A program made the position numbers and the translations under genes. The notes under the pieces are model-generated. The model made no database searches. It was not told the origin of the DNA and saw nothing but the letters and a program-made list of their open reading frames with translations. 64,000 nt of DNA from Rhynchopus sp. YZ270_cl-10. Lineage: Eukaryota; Euglenozoa; Diplonemea; Diplonemida; Diplonemidae. The stretch covers positions 1,054,001-1,118,000 of the forward strand of contig OZ037911.1 in assembly GCA_964035575.1 (NCBI GenBank), given 5' to 3'. The stretch's first letter is position 1, and each line of letters opens with the position of its first letter. Positions 33,985 to 45,325 of this stretch are shown here, piece by piece.

Positions 33985-34330
33985 ACACTTTTCGCGATAA
34001 CACGTACATATTTCGCTAAAAAACGGGGTGCTCGCAACCGCGTTCTAGACCCCCACAGATGCTCAAAAGTGCCAAATTTTGCTTTGAATGGCCTCAAATC
34101 GTCGAAATTAGCCATTTTTGGGGCCCAAAAAAAAAATTCGAGGGTCTAGGTATGGAGAGCGAGCACCTTAGAAGAAGGAAACACGTACATTTTTGTTCGC
34201 GATAACACGTATACTTTTTTGACCACTTTTCGCGATAACACGTACACTTTTTCGCGATAACACGTATACTTTTTGTGTACGTGTTATCGCAAATGGAAAC
34301 AAAAAGTATACGTGTTATCGCAATTTGCCC
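33985..34330. repeat. GCGATAACACGTATAC repeats, right cluster
   Basis: Five direct copies of CGCGATAACACGTAYAYTTT (near 33992, 34200, 34230, 34252 and partial) are followed by two inverted copies (GTGTACGTGTTATCGC, GTATACGTGTTATCGC) at 34279-34322. Together with the left cluster this brackets the CCAGGTAC satellite. Confidence 0.7.
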
Positions 34331-34334
34331 TTTG

Positions 34335-34930
34335 TTTTTTTGTTTTTTTGTTTTTTTTTTTGAAAAAAAGTGTAGCCATTATTTATCGTGTGAAGTCCAT
34401 ACAGCCGTCACCATCATACAATTCTCTCGCTCCAGCAGCTAACTCTGGCTTCGTGGATGCCAAGTAACGCGGATGCCGAGCGAGATGAGGTTTTGGCAAA
34501 ATATGTTGTGGGTTTTATCCTGCATCGTGGGTGTGGTCAAGGCTGTGTGTTATTTACATTTGAGGGGTAATCACGTTAATACCCGAACCAGAAGTACCCC
34601 ATAACAAGACAAAGCAAAAATCTTGCGTTTCTTTTATCGAACAGATTTTCCGCCCAGTACCCAAAACGTCCTTTTTTCTTCCACACACACTGGTTTTTGT
34701 GTTTACTCATTTTTATCAAAAAGCTTTCCTCAGTTTCGAGTGCGAAACGTTTCTCCATGTATTGCACGGGAAACAACATGACGAACGTGCAGGGTGGTTT
34801 GGTTCCGTACATATCATAGAACCTGGCACCCTGCGTGTCGCCCAAAAACCAAAAGCGTTGTGTGTGAAGTTTTGAAGGTCCTTCAAGGAAGGAAAAATAA
34901 TAAAATCTCGTTAGTATATCGGTACTTGTG
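34335..34930. other. No gene seen
   Basis: AT-rich, with a minus-strand frame of 89 codons at 34576-34845 of uncertain status. Nothing recognisable. Confidence 0.4.
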
Positions 34931-36300
34931 GTTGGGTATTAGCGTGACCCCTATATTTTTTAACCCTATACACCCCAAGAGCCACTTTAATGGCTTTCGA
35001 AATGACGCCATGCTGTTAGACAGGTTCAACTCATTTTTGTAAAAACATTTTTTTTATGTGGAAAGAATTTGCACCGATCTTTCAAAAGAAGCAAGAGTCG
35101 AAAACTTTTATGCATCGGATATTACTTTCGGTGCTGGGGGCTGGGGTGCTACTTTCACCAAAAGTGACGTTTTTTCACCCACACCCCCAATCTGTACCTT
35201 TCGCGATACCCAATGCCGCCAAGCCCTTAGTCGGGTTCTACCCATTTTCGTGAACACAATTTTTTATACATTTCGAAAGATTTTTCGCCGATCTTTCAAA
35301 AGAAGCAAGAATCGAAAACTTTTATGCATCGGATATTACTTTCGATGCTGGGGGGAGCGGGGTGGGGGTGTGAGCACCCCTGTGACCCCCCCATATTCTA
35401 AAATCTGTAAGACAACGTGCTCTGACATAGGTTCTACTCATTTTCGTAAAAACACTTTTTTTATGTTGAAAGAATTTGCACCGATCTTTCAAAAGAAGCA
35501 AAAATCGAAAACTTTTGTGCATCTGATATTACTTTCGATGCTGGGGGGAGTAGTACCACTTTTCACGGCCCTTTGGACGGGCACCCCCTATTCTGGTTCC
35601 TCAATGACACCCCATGCTCTGTATGAGGTTCTACTCGTTTTCGTTAAAATATTTTTATATATTTCAAAGATTTTGACACGAATCTTTCAAAAGAAACAAG
35701 AATCGAAAACTTTTACGCATCTGATTGCACTTTGGATCTGTGTACTGCTACCCACCCAAGAGGCACCCCTTCGACCCGAAGGACATGGTTATGACTAGGG
35801 GTCATCATGATCTGATAATGGTTCTGCTTGTTTTCGTAAAAATCCTTTGGTTTATAGGGAAACTATTTGACTCAAATCTTTTAAAATAAGCAAAAATCGA
35901 AAACCTTTGTGCATCTGTTTGCCATTTGGATGCTGGGGCGAGTTGCCACCAAAACCACAAAAACACCCCACACACACGACCTATGCAGAGCACACAGTAA
36001 GCCGAATTTTCACTGTTTTTTCGTATTTCGGGGTGCTTTTTTCATGGATTTTCGGGTCACAGGGTCGTTCCGACCCATTCTGGGGGCTTTCGACCTCAGG
36101 AGATGCCCAAATTGTGAAAAATCGCCCATTTTTTACGTTTTTAGACATGTTTCAGTGTAAATCGTTAAGGAAACCAGTTTTGGACATGGCTGCTAACAGA
36201 GCTGCACTCATATAAGTTGGGTTCTACTAGGACTTTTTGCTCGATTTTTTTTTCTTTGAAAAGATTTTGTGATCAATCTTTCAAATAACGCCATTTTCGG
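34930..36300 (+). repeat. Decayed array of ~200-bp repeats crossing the left edge of the big duplication
   Basis: A block GGTTCTACTCATTTTCGT, then GATCTTTCAAAAGAAGCAAG, then CGAAAACTTTTATGCAT begins near 35074, 35290, 35481, 35681 and 35875 (spacings 216, 191, 200 and 194 bp) and again, diverged, near 36273. The spacer regions differ more than the blocks. Confidence 0.65.
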
Positions 36301-36309
36301 ACAACAATA

Positions 36310-38140
36310 ATTTACGGGTTTTTCCTCGGCCGGCCGAATTAGTCAAAAACCAAAAAGTGGATTTTATGCTTACCTCATTTCGGGGATAACATTTTTTTTC
36401 GAAAAAAACTTAAAAAAATGGAATTGAAAGCCGTGTTCAAAATCTTTCAATTGCGGCCAGGTACGATCAAAAATTTGCATCTGGGGTCCCCTTACCGGTT
36501 GGAGAGCCCCAAAAACCAAAACTCAAAAGTGGCTTGAAAAAACGGCTTGGGAGGTTTAGGGTTAAAAAATATAATATAATATTATTTTGGGTTTTTGAGT
36601 AGCCCTGTAGAATTCCCTCTTCCCTGTATTGCATTACCATACGGGAACAAGAGAAGGACCTCACCGAGTGTTTTAGCTTTTAGTTTTCTGGGCCTTTTCC
36701 AAAATGGGCCAATGTGTGGTGTCCCCTGCAACAGCGGGCGCACCACCAGAACACTATTCACACTTTCCTGGTAGCAAAGGCATTTAGACGCGCACACTGG
36801 ATGCACATCTTTTAAGTTATTTTTGGGCTGCGAGTTCCCCATAATTTTTTGTTGTTGTGACTTTGCCATCCATCTGTGCTGAAAATCACTTTTTGAGCCT
36901 TTTTTGTTCCCCTGAGTGATGCGGGGGGGTGGGTTTTTATGATTTTTTATGGATTTTTATGGGTTTTAACGTTTCCCCCCGGGTTTTGTTCGTTTGGACA
37001 CAGGCTGAGAAACCCGCCTGAAGACGTCGTTGGGCATCTTCACAGTCCGCCAAGGTATTTTGTTTTTCGAACTTTTCTGATCGTTTTTAATCATATTTTC
37101 ATCCAAAATTTAAAAAGAAAAAAAAACGTGGTCTGGCAGAGCCAACGAAGCTCCAACTGAAGCTACAAAAAATGTCCACGAGGTAAAAAAAAGTGAACGA
37201 AATTCTTTGAATCTGTTTGTCTTTTTTGGTTCTAAAATACAAGGAAATAAAACCCATAAAAAATCCATAAAAATCCACGGGGGTTGTATTTTGCTGGGAC
37301 CCAGGGTTTTAACATCGCTGGTTCCCCTCCCTCCCCTCTCCTCCCCTCCAAAGTTTCCCAAGTTTGTGTTTTGCCTTTGCCTCTCTTTTTAATGGCCTCG
37401 GTGCACTGTCTATGGAGTGTTACCCTGTTAATTGCACAGGGCAGGCGACTGTTATCTTCATCTTCATTTACTCTGATTTGCCGTTTGGCTACCTCGCAAC
37501 GCATACAGCAAACCAAACGAAGCAGTCGGGTCCCCATAATGATTGACAGCTGTCAGACAGACGACCTGTAAACCCTGTAGACCGCCACATTCTAAGCAAA
37601 GGCACAGTTGAACAACACAGAGCAACAGAAGTAAAATGTATCAATGACTCATTGCTTCTCTCATTGCTCAAAAAGCTCCCCTCCCTCCCTCTTCCTTTTT
37701 GTTGGCTGTCCTGCACCCATTTCTCACCTTTCTTAACAAATTGTGTTGCTAGCTTTCGTTCTTTTTTGTGGTGACGCGAGGCTTTTTATTTCTATGTGCC
37801 AGGTGAGACACATATCATCTTTCAATTTTTTATTTATATTTTCCGTCGATGTGAGAAAAGAGAAATTATTGAGGAGATACACGATAAACGAAAAAGTGTT
37901 TTCTTGTCTTTCATTTTATGCTTTATGCTTCACTGTCATATCCTGAAGTCGCTTTTTTATTTTTTTTTTTTTTTGGGTCAGATAAATCGTGGACTGTTTG
38001 CAACAATGTTTCCGGCCAGGCAGACCCGAAAGGGTCGCAGGCTGGCCCAATGCATTTCAGCTGGCGTTTTTCAACCTGTATCTTTGCATGTTTCAACTTC
38101 ACGGTGATGATGCAGGGTTTTTGGTGATATGATTGATTAC
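36310..38140. other. Unit 1, left part: no gene seen
   Basis: AT-rich with short open frames on both strands, none convincing. 37489-37716 (-) shares a short peptide string with the frame at 21774-22049. GATTTTTTATGGATTTTTAT near 36941 and its approximate inverse (AAAAAATCCATAAAAATCC) near 37257 form a loose inverted pair. Confidence 0.4.
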
Positions 38141-38149
38141 AGTAGCATG

Positions 38150-38380
38150 TCATAGTATATCACCGAAAACGTTAGTAACATCATCACCGCACCAGATCTG
38201 CACCATGGACTCGTAATGACATTATGTGACGAGCGACAACGGCAAAAAACGTGGGAAATTACGCGCGCAATACGTCGTCAATGACGTGGACACCCCCTTG
38301 TCATGACGAGGGGTGCCCTCGTAAAGACGTCGGCCTGCCACACGTAATGTCCTTACGAGGCCACGGTGCGCACCAGATCT
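38150..38380. repeat. Imperfect hairpin / MITE-like segment
   Basis: GCACCATGGACTCGTAATGA near 38200 is inverted as TAATGTCCTTACGAGG, CCACGGTGC near 38347-38371, and ACCAGATCT lies just outside both. The interior is ACGT-rich. The same segment is at 55047-55277 in unit 2. Confidence 0.5.
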
Positions 38381-38697
38381 TCTGTAATCCATGAGCTAGT
38401 TTTTTGTTTTTAACTTTACAAAATACCTTCTCGATTATTCCCGTGTTTACAGATTTGCGATTATTGTTTGCCCCACAAAAGATTATCCTTTTAAATTTTA
38501 TCGATCTTTCATAGAATTCCAAGAAAAAGACCCCGCCATGGCTCTGCTGAAGTTGCCATCCTGGACCTTTTGACGGTTCCATTGCAGAAAAAAAAGAACC
38601 ATAGATTTCCCGCTTTTAACACCCTAGCCAAATGGCTCTTTCTCCCAGCTGAATTGTTCGTGAAGTTTCAGGATAAGAGGGACCACTATGTTACACA

Positions 38698-38880
38698 ACA
38701 CACTTGTGCTTTACACAACACACTACAACACACTTGTGCTTTCTTTTTAACCCCTCCCTTCTTTTTCCTCCCCCTTTCCTTTATTTTTGTGAGCCTTGTA
38801 CGCCTCCGCAGTGCGGTCCCTGGGCAACGGTTGATGGTGCAGGCCGCGAAGCGCAAGACGTAGTGTGTCTTGCCCTTATT
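38698..38880 (+). repeat. GC-rich module M, copy 1
   Basis: CACACTTGTGCTTTCTTTTT, then GAGCCTTGTACGCCTCC, GCGGTCCCTGGGCAACGGTT, CGAAGCGCAAG and CGTAGTGTGTCTTG, ending in a T-rich run. A second copy (~88% by eye) is at 45137-45292. Each is near an AGCTCCTT array. It could be a promoter monomer or a retroposed structured RNA. It does not fold as a tRNA. Confidence 0.55.
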
Positions 38881-39069
38881 CCTTTTTGATTTTTGTTTTC
38901 TTTTTCTTTTTCTTTTTGTTTTCTGTGGTGAAGATGTGCAGATGGAGAGCCCATGGGCTGCAGCGCTCCTGTGTGGAGCCACGGATGACGGTGGGGTCTG
39001 CATTGCCCAACTGTACCGTCAGCGCAAGAAGCGATCGAGCAGCAACAACAGCAGTGCCACGAAAGCTTC

Positions 39070-39895
39070 AGCTCCTTAGCTCCTTAGCTCCTTAGCTCCT
39101 TAGCTCCTTAGCTCCTTAGCTCCTTAGCTCCTTAGCTCCTTAGCTCCTTAGCTCCTTAGCTCCTTAGCTCCTTAGCTCCTTAGCTCCTTAGCTCCTTAGC
39201 TCCTTAGCTCCTTAGCTCCTTAGCTCCTTAGCTCCTTAGCTCCTTAGCTCCTTAGCTCCTTAGCTCCTTAGCTCCTTAGCTCCTTAGCTCCTTAGCTCCT
39301 TAGCTCCTTAGCTCCTTAGCTCCTTAGCTCCTTAGCTCCTTAGCTCCTTAGCTCCTTAGCTCCTTAGCTCCTTAGCTCCTTAGCTCCTTAGCTCCTTAGC
39401 TCCTTAGCTCCTTAGCTCCTTAGCTCCTTAGCTCCTTAGCTCCTTAGCTCCTTAGCTCCTTAGCTCCTTAGCTCCTTAGCTCCTTAGCTCCTTAGCTCCT
39501 TAGCTCCTTAGCTCCTTAGCTCCTTAGCTCCTTAGCTCCTTAGCTCCTTAGCTCCTTAGCTCCTTAGCTCCTTAGCTCCTTAGCTCCTTAGCTCCTTAGC
39601 TCCTTAGCTCCTTAGCTCCTTAGCTCCTTAGCTCCTTAGCTCCTTAGCTCCTTAGCTCCTTAGCTCCTTAGCTCCTTAGCTCCTTAGCTCCTTAGCTCCT
39701 TAGCTCCTTAGCTCCTTAGCTCCTTAGCTCCTTAGCTCCTTAGCTTCTTAGCTCCTTAGCTCCTTAGCTCCTTAGCTCCTTAGCTCCTTAGCTCCTTAGC
39801 TCCTTAGCTCCTTAGCTCCTTAGCTCCTTAGCTCCTTAGCTCCTTAGCTCCTTAGCTCCTTAGCTCCTTAGCTCCTTAGCTCCTTAGCTCCTTAG
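39070..39895 (+). repeat. Satellite, 8-bp unit AGCTCCTT (about 103 copies)
   Basis: Nearly perfect, with a single AGCTTCTT variant near 39744. Stops (TAG) occur in the plus-strand reading, so it is non-coding. Short tails of the same unit appear at 43021-43044 and 45049-45090, after each GTGCAC array. Confidence 0.98.
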
Positions 39896-40015
39896 CCCTT
39901 GAGATTGGCACCCTATGACTTTCACAGGCAAAACTTTTATTTTTGCTGCTTGAATACTTTTCACCTTTCACCTGTATGGAGCCTCTGACCAAGGAAAACA
40001 TATTCTGAGGGCAGT

Positions 40016-40017
<2 letters not shown>

Positions 40018-40048
<31 letters not shown>

Positions 40049-40080
40049 GTGTTGTTCAACTTAGCCCTAGGCTCGCTTTT
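40018..40080 (-). repeat. Poly-T run and inverted copy of the 21241-21280 repeat
   Basis: A T-run of 30, then GTTGTTCAACTTAGCCCTAG and GCTCG. Reverse-complemented it equals the 21241-21280 repeat with its A-run, suggesting short retroposed copies with A-tails. Confidence 0.6.
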
Positions 40081-40689
40081 TTTATCTACATCCAGTGACA
40101 GAGGGGGTACTTACTAGTCAAGCGAGTATGTAAACAGCTAGATGTCCAGACAAGGGCACTTTACTATTGTACTGGCAAGACAGTGCCTGAAAACACAGTT
40201 AGTGGCACTAAAATAGAAAGCATGTGGGACAACTACAACCAACACTTCCCTGCAAATAAGCAAAAGGGTAGTATGTGAGTGCAATTTTTCCCAAAAGGAA
40301 AAGGGGAGGGGATGGGACGGGAGGGTTGCTCTGTCTACCGGTGTAGTTTTATTTTGCTTTGTCTTGGGGAGGGGAGGGGAGGAGAAGGAGGGGATTGAGT
40401 GAGCCGTTTCCTCTGTAACACACAAACAAATAAAAAGGAAGTTCCATAATCTTTTAAGTAGTTTTCTTTTTGGTGAAAATTTTTGAGAACTTCAGTAAGT
40501 GTGACCTGACCCGACTGACTGACACCCAAAGGGGAAAACAACAATAACGCACAACAAAATCAACAACAACAATGGTGGGTCTCGTGCTTACCTGTGGTGG
40601 TTTTGAAAAATGAAAAATTGAAATTGACCTTCACAAGGTAAAAATGAAAAACTAAAGGAGTGAAAAAAGGAACTCAAAGGACAAGAGTT

Positions 40690-40860
40690 CTGTACAAACT
40701 CTACTCTACTGCACAATCTATAAAAGTGGCCCAATGGCTCCTGATGCCACTGGCCTGGCTCTTAGACAGGTCTTACTCCGAGACTGCCCTCTACCCTCAG
40801 AGCCTCGTCCAAGGGGTAAGGGCCGTCGCTGGGGTAGACCCGTCCTAGCCAGCAGCCAAC
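40690..40860 (+). promoter_or_regulatory. TATA-like box and GC-rich island
   Basis: TATAAAAG at 40719-40726, then at 40734 an ATG in a fair context (CCAATGG) opens a GC-rich frame of about 45 residues (MAPDATGLALRQVLL onward) before running into low complexity. The island is short and could be a promoter plus leader of the downstream retrotransposon, or a small gene. The same is at 57563-57733. Confidence 0.3.
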
Positions 40861-41082
40861 CAAAAATATTAACAAATAGGAAGGGGGCGGAAAGGGGGGA
40901 AAGGGGGGGGCAAACCCCAAAGGATGAAAAGAACAAAAAACACAAAATAAAAAGGGTTAAAAATAAACATGGGGCAAACTGTCATTCTCTACACGCTTCT
41001 ACACACACACTCTCACCCTCTAACTCTCTAACTCTCTAATTCTTTTTATTCCCCTTTTTCCCCTTCCTTCGAGGGCAGTCCT

Positions 41083-41548
41083 ACACAGTACACAGTACAC
41101 AGTACACAGTACACAGTACACAGTACACAGTACACAGTACACAGTACACAGTACACAGTACACAGTACACAGTACACAGTACACAGTACACAGTACACAG
41201 TACACAGTACACAGTACACAGTACACAGTACACAGTACACAGTACACAGTACACAGTACACAGTACACAGTACACAGTACACAGTACACAGTACACAGTA
41301 CACAGTACACAGTACACAGTACACAGTACACAGTACACAGTACACAGTACACAGTACACAGTACACAGTACACAGTACACAGTACACAGTACACAGTACA
41401 CAGTACACAGTACACAGTACACAGTACACAGTACACAGTACACAGTACACAGTACACAGTACACAGTACACAGTACACAGTACACAGTACACAGTACACA
41501 GTACACAGTACACAGTACACAGTACACAGTACACAGTACACAGTACAC
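41083..41548 (+). repeat. Satellite, 7-bp unit ACACAGT (about 66 copies)
   Basis: A perfect heptamer array; GTAC is formed at each junction. About 25 units longer than its unit-2 counterpart. Confidence 0.98.
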
Positions 41549-41789
41549 CCTCCGTCAGCAGGGAAGCATAGTATTACAGTGAGGACTAGTACAACACAAA
41601 CCACTTTAGTAGCCCAAGAACCTCACATAAAGCAGAAACTCACTAAAGAAATATACACAGTATACAGTTTTCACAAGAAAAAAAGCCATCTCTCAGGGAA
41701 GCATGGTGGTGCAACAACACATGGCCACATATGGCCACATATGCCCACCCACAAAGCACCAACCAGCAGGCGCAACAAAAAACCCTCAC

Positions 41790-42600
41790 AACCACACCAA
41801 CCAGATAACGCAACCTGCAGATTCCCACGGGTTTGCGGGTTTGCACACCTGCACCCACCCGCCAGCTTATCGACCACACCAACCAGATAAAGTGCCTGAA
41901 CCCCGAGAACCCTATCAACCACACCAGCCGGATAACGCATCCTAGAACCCGCAAACCCGCGCACCCGCACCAACCACGAGCCGGATACCGTAACCTAGAA
42001 CCAGCAGGTTCCCGCGCACCCGCACCCACCAGCCAGCTTATCGACCACACTAACCAGATAACGTTGCCCAAACCCCGCGCACCCGCACCACCACACCAGC
42101 CGGATAACGTTGCCCGAACCCCGCGCACCCGCACAACCACACCAGCCGGATAACGCAACCTAGAACCCGCAAACCCGCGCACCCGCAAACCCGCAAACCC
42201 GCACCAACCACCAGCCGGATACCGTAACCTAGAACCAGATAACGCAACCTAGAACCAGCAGGTTCCCGCGCACCCGCACCCACCAGCCATCTTATCGACC
42301 ACACGAACCAGATAACGTTGCCCGAACCCCGCGCACCCGCACAACCACACCAGCCGGATAACGCAACCTAGAACCCGCAAACCCGCGCACCCGCAAACCC
42401 GCAAACCCGCACCAACCACCAGCCGGATACCGTAACCTAGAACCAGATAACGCAACCTAGAACCAGCAGGTTCCCGCGCACCCGCACCCACCAGCCAGCT
42501 TATCGACCACACGAACCAGATAACGTTTCCCGAACCCCGCGCACCCGCACCACCACACCAGCCGGATAACGCAACCTAGAACCTGCTCAGTGCGTGAAGC
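41790..42600 (+). repeat. Higher-order repeat of about 200 bp, block 1
   Basis: Built from short phrases: CCAGCCGGATAACGCAACC, TAGAACCCGCAAACCCGCGC, ACCCGCACCAACCAC, CAGCAGGTTCCCGCGC and GCTTATCGACCACAC. The full order repeats roughly every 200 bp (compare 42110-42300 with 42317-42512). C-rich on the plus strand. Open frames on the minus strand are by-products. Confidence 0.85.
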
Positions 42601-42686
42601 CCAAACACCTGTTTAACCACACGAACCTGGACAACACAATATGCAAGTGTTTCTAAAACTGGGTGAGTAATATTGGAAGCCTGGAT

Positions 42687-43020
42687 CCGGTGCACAGGGT
42701 GACATAGTGGTTCCAAATCCGGTGCACAGGGTGCCCCCAAAAGGTGCACAGGGTGCCTTTTTGGCACTGGATCCGGTGCACAGGGTGCCCGCAAAAAACG
42801 GTGCACAGGGTGCCCCTAAAAATCCGGTGCACAGGGTGCCCCTTTTAATCCGGTGCACAGGGTGCCATTACGGCTTCGCAATCCGGTGCACAGGGTGCCC
42901 CCCACGTTATAAGCCCCGGCTAAAAAGCACCCTGTGCACCGGATTTTTTGGCACCCTGTGCACCGGATTTTTTGGGGGCACCCTGTGCACCGGACCGGCA
43001 CCCTGTGCACCGGAGTGGCC
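42687..43020. repeat. Interrupted array of CCGGTGCACAGGGTGCC with orientation switch
   Basis: Eight direct copies with spacers of about 5-20 bases, then a short unique centre (CACGTTATAAGCCCCGGC), then four inverted copies (GGCACCCTGTGCACCGG). The core is the palindrome GTGCAC. The whole can fold into a multi-paired stem. The repeats are far more constant than the spacers. Confidence 0.85.
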
Positions 43021-43044
43021 AGCTCCTTAGCTCCTTAGCTCCTT

Positions 43045-43205
43045 GGTATCTAAGGTGCACAGGGGGCGGCTTTTTTTGGTTCCCGAAACCCTGCCGAAAC
43101 CTCCCAGAAGTGGTTTTGGATATGGTGCACAGGGGGCATTTCACCCCTGAAAAAGGGTGCACAGGGGGCTTTTCGGGGGTCCCGAAATAGGGTGCACAGG
43201 GGGCG
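43045..43205 (+). repeat. Sparse GGTGCACAGGGGGC copies
   Basis: Four direct copies (near 43053, 43121, 43156 and 43191) with longer spacers containing TCCCGAAA. A decayed or older extension of the neighbouring array. Confidence 0.75.
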
Positions 43206-43269
43206 CAAAAGTATGCCCCATATGACTTTTACAGGTATTTTGGGTCCTGTACACAGTTTTCACAGCACA

Positions 43270-43391
43270 CACAGAAAAACACAGAAAAACACAGAAAAAC
43301 ACAGAAAAACACAGAAAAACACAGAAAAACACAGAAAAACACAGAAAAACACAGAAAAACACAGAAAAACACAGAAAAACACAGAAAAACA
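43270..43391 (+). repeat. Satellite, 10-bp unit CACAGAAAAA (about 12 copies)
   Basis: A perfect array. Four units longer than in unit 2. Confidence 0.95.
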
Positions 43392-43527
43392 CAGTATACA
43401 CAGAAAAACACAGTATACACAGTATACACAGTATACACAGTATACACAGTATACACAGTATACACAGTATACACAGTATACACAGTATACACAGTATACA
43501 CAGTATACACAGTATACACAGTATACA
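43392..43527 (+). repeat. Satellite, 9-bp unit CACAGTATA (about 14 copies)
   Basis: Follows the 10-bp satellite, with one interleaved unit of it at 43401-43410. GTATAC palindrome at each junction. Confidence 0.95.
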
Positions 43528-43689
43528 AACCTTCTCTCAGTAGGGAAGCATGGTACACGTGAAAACACCTAAGTGCCCAGCCCACCAAAACAACAACCAG
43601 TTGACACAAGCCAGATATTTATTTCGGGTTTGCAGGTTTGCAGATAACTCAACCAGTTAAGTAACCCCCAAGAACCCTATTTTTCTTCT

Positions 43690-43850
43690 TTTCTGTACTT
43701 GGTCTATTTTTTTATGAGAATAGAAAGGAAAAGGGAAAAAATGGAGAAGATAATAAAGACAATAAAATGAACAGGAAAATGGAAATGGAAAAAAGGATGA
43801 CCAAAAAAGGTCGGGTTTAGAATAAAAGGTGGATGAAGAGCTTACCAAGA
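43690..43850 (+). repeat. Purine-rich module, copy 1
   Basis: TTTTTATGAGAATAGAAAGG, GGAGAAGATAATAAAGAC, then GACCAAAAAAGGTCG and AATAAAAGGTGGATGAAGAG. A second copy at 45336-45520 carries a true TATAAAAG at the same place. Confidence 0.6.
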
Positions 43851-43859
43851 TTCTTACCT

Positions 43860-44615
43860 TATCAACCACACCAACCACACAAGCACCAGCCGGATAATGC
43901 AACCTGGAACCACTCTGTAACTGACCCCCGAGAACCCTATCAACCACACCAGCCGGATAACGCAACCTAGAACCCGCAAACCCGCGCACCCGCAAACCCG
44001 CAAACCCGCACAACCACCAGCCAGATAACGTAACCTAGAACCAGAAAACGCAACCTAGAACCAGCAGGTTCCCGCGCACCCGCACCCACCAGCTGGCTTA
44101 TCGACCACACCAGCCAGATAACGTTGCCCGAACCCCGCACACCCGCACAACCACACCAGCCGGATACCGCTGCCCGAACCCCGCGCACCCGCACCACCAC
44201 ACCAGCCGGATAACGCAACCTAGAACCCGCAAACCCGCGCACCCGCAAACCCGCAAACCCGCACAACCACCAGCCAGATAACGTAACCTAGAACCAGAAA
44301 ACGCAACCTAGAACCAGCAAGTTCCCGCGCACCCGCACCCACCAGCCGGCTTATCGACCACACCAGCCAGATAACGCTGCCCGAACCCCGCGCACCCGCA
44401 CAACCACACCAGCCGGATAACACAACCTAGAACCCGCAAACCCGCGCACCCGCAAACCCGCAAACCCGCACAACCACCAGCCAGATAACGTAACCTAGAA
44501 CCAGCAGGTTCCCGCGCACCCGCACCCACCAGCCAGCTTATCGACCACACCAGCCGGATAACATTGCCCGAACCCCGCGCACCCGCACAACCACACCAGC
44601 CAGATTACACAACAT
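43860..44615 (+). repeat. Higher-order repeat of about 200 bp, block 2
   Basis: The same phrases as 41790-42600, with local variants (CAGCCAGATAACGTAACC, GAAAACGCAACC). Confidence 0.85.
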
Positions 44616-44691
44616 AGAACGCGCAAATACTCGCAAATATCAGTTATACAGTGCACGAACCAGCTAAGTTACTGAACCCCGGGAAGACTGG

Positions 44692-45042
44692 ATCCGGTGC
44701 ACAGGGTGCCTTTTTGACAAAAATCCGGTGCACAGGGGGCGCCTAAGTGAAAAATCGGTGCACAGGGGGCGTATCCTCGGAAAATCCGGTGCACAGGGGG
44801 CGCCCAAAAACTGTGCACAGGGGGCGTCTTTGAACGGTGCACAGGGGGCGCCTAAAATCCGGTGCACAGGGGGCGCCCCAAAAACGGTGCACAGGGGGCG
44901 TGTCAAAACGGTGCACAGGGGGCGCCCGGCTATTAAATCACGGGTAAAACGCCCCCTGTGCACCGGATTTTTGGGCGCCCCCTGTGCACCGTTTTGGGGT
45001 GCGCCCCCTGTGCACCGGACGTGCCCCCTGTGCACCGGAGTG
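44692..45042. repeat. Interrupted array of CCGGTGCACAGGGGGCG with orientation switch
   Basis: Nine direct copies, a unique centre (CCGGCTATTAAATCACGGGT), then four inverted copies. Same architecture as 42687-43020 but with GGGGGCG in place of GGGTGCC, so the two arrays were homogenised separately. Confidence 0.85.
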
Positions 45043-45048
45043 GCCAGC

Positions 45049-45090
45049 TCCTTAGCTCCTTAGCTCCTTAGCTCCTTAGCTCCTTAGCTT
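45049..45090 (+). repeat. Short AGCTCCTT tail
   Basis: Five units of the large satellite directly after the GTGCAC array; three units occupy the equivalent place at 43021-43044. Confidence 0.8.
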
Positions 45091-45136
45091 GGTATGTATT
45101 GGGAAGAGTTCTGGAAGTTTACAGGGGACCATTTTT

Positions 45137-45285
45137 TACACATTACAACACACTTGTCCTTTCTTTTTACCCTCCCTCCCCCTTTCCTTTGTTTTATTGT
45201 GAGCCTTGTACGCCTCCACGGGGCGGTCCCTGGGCAACGGTTGAGGAGTGCAGGCCGGCGAAGCGCAAGGCGTAGTGTGTCTTGT

Positions 45286-45325
<40 letters not shown>

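Noticed and set aside
41643-42512. Minus-strand proteins of up to 181 codons (Gly/Ala/Val/Cys/Arg-rich)
   Set aside because: By-products of the 200-bp higher-order repeat; phrases repeat with the DNA period.
42687-45042. CRISPR array
   Set aside because: The repeats are 17 bp, spacers are 5-20 bp and irregular, the array reverses orientation, and the genome is eukaryotic.
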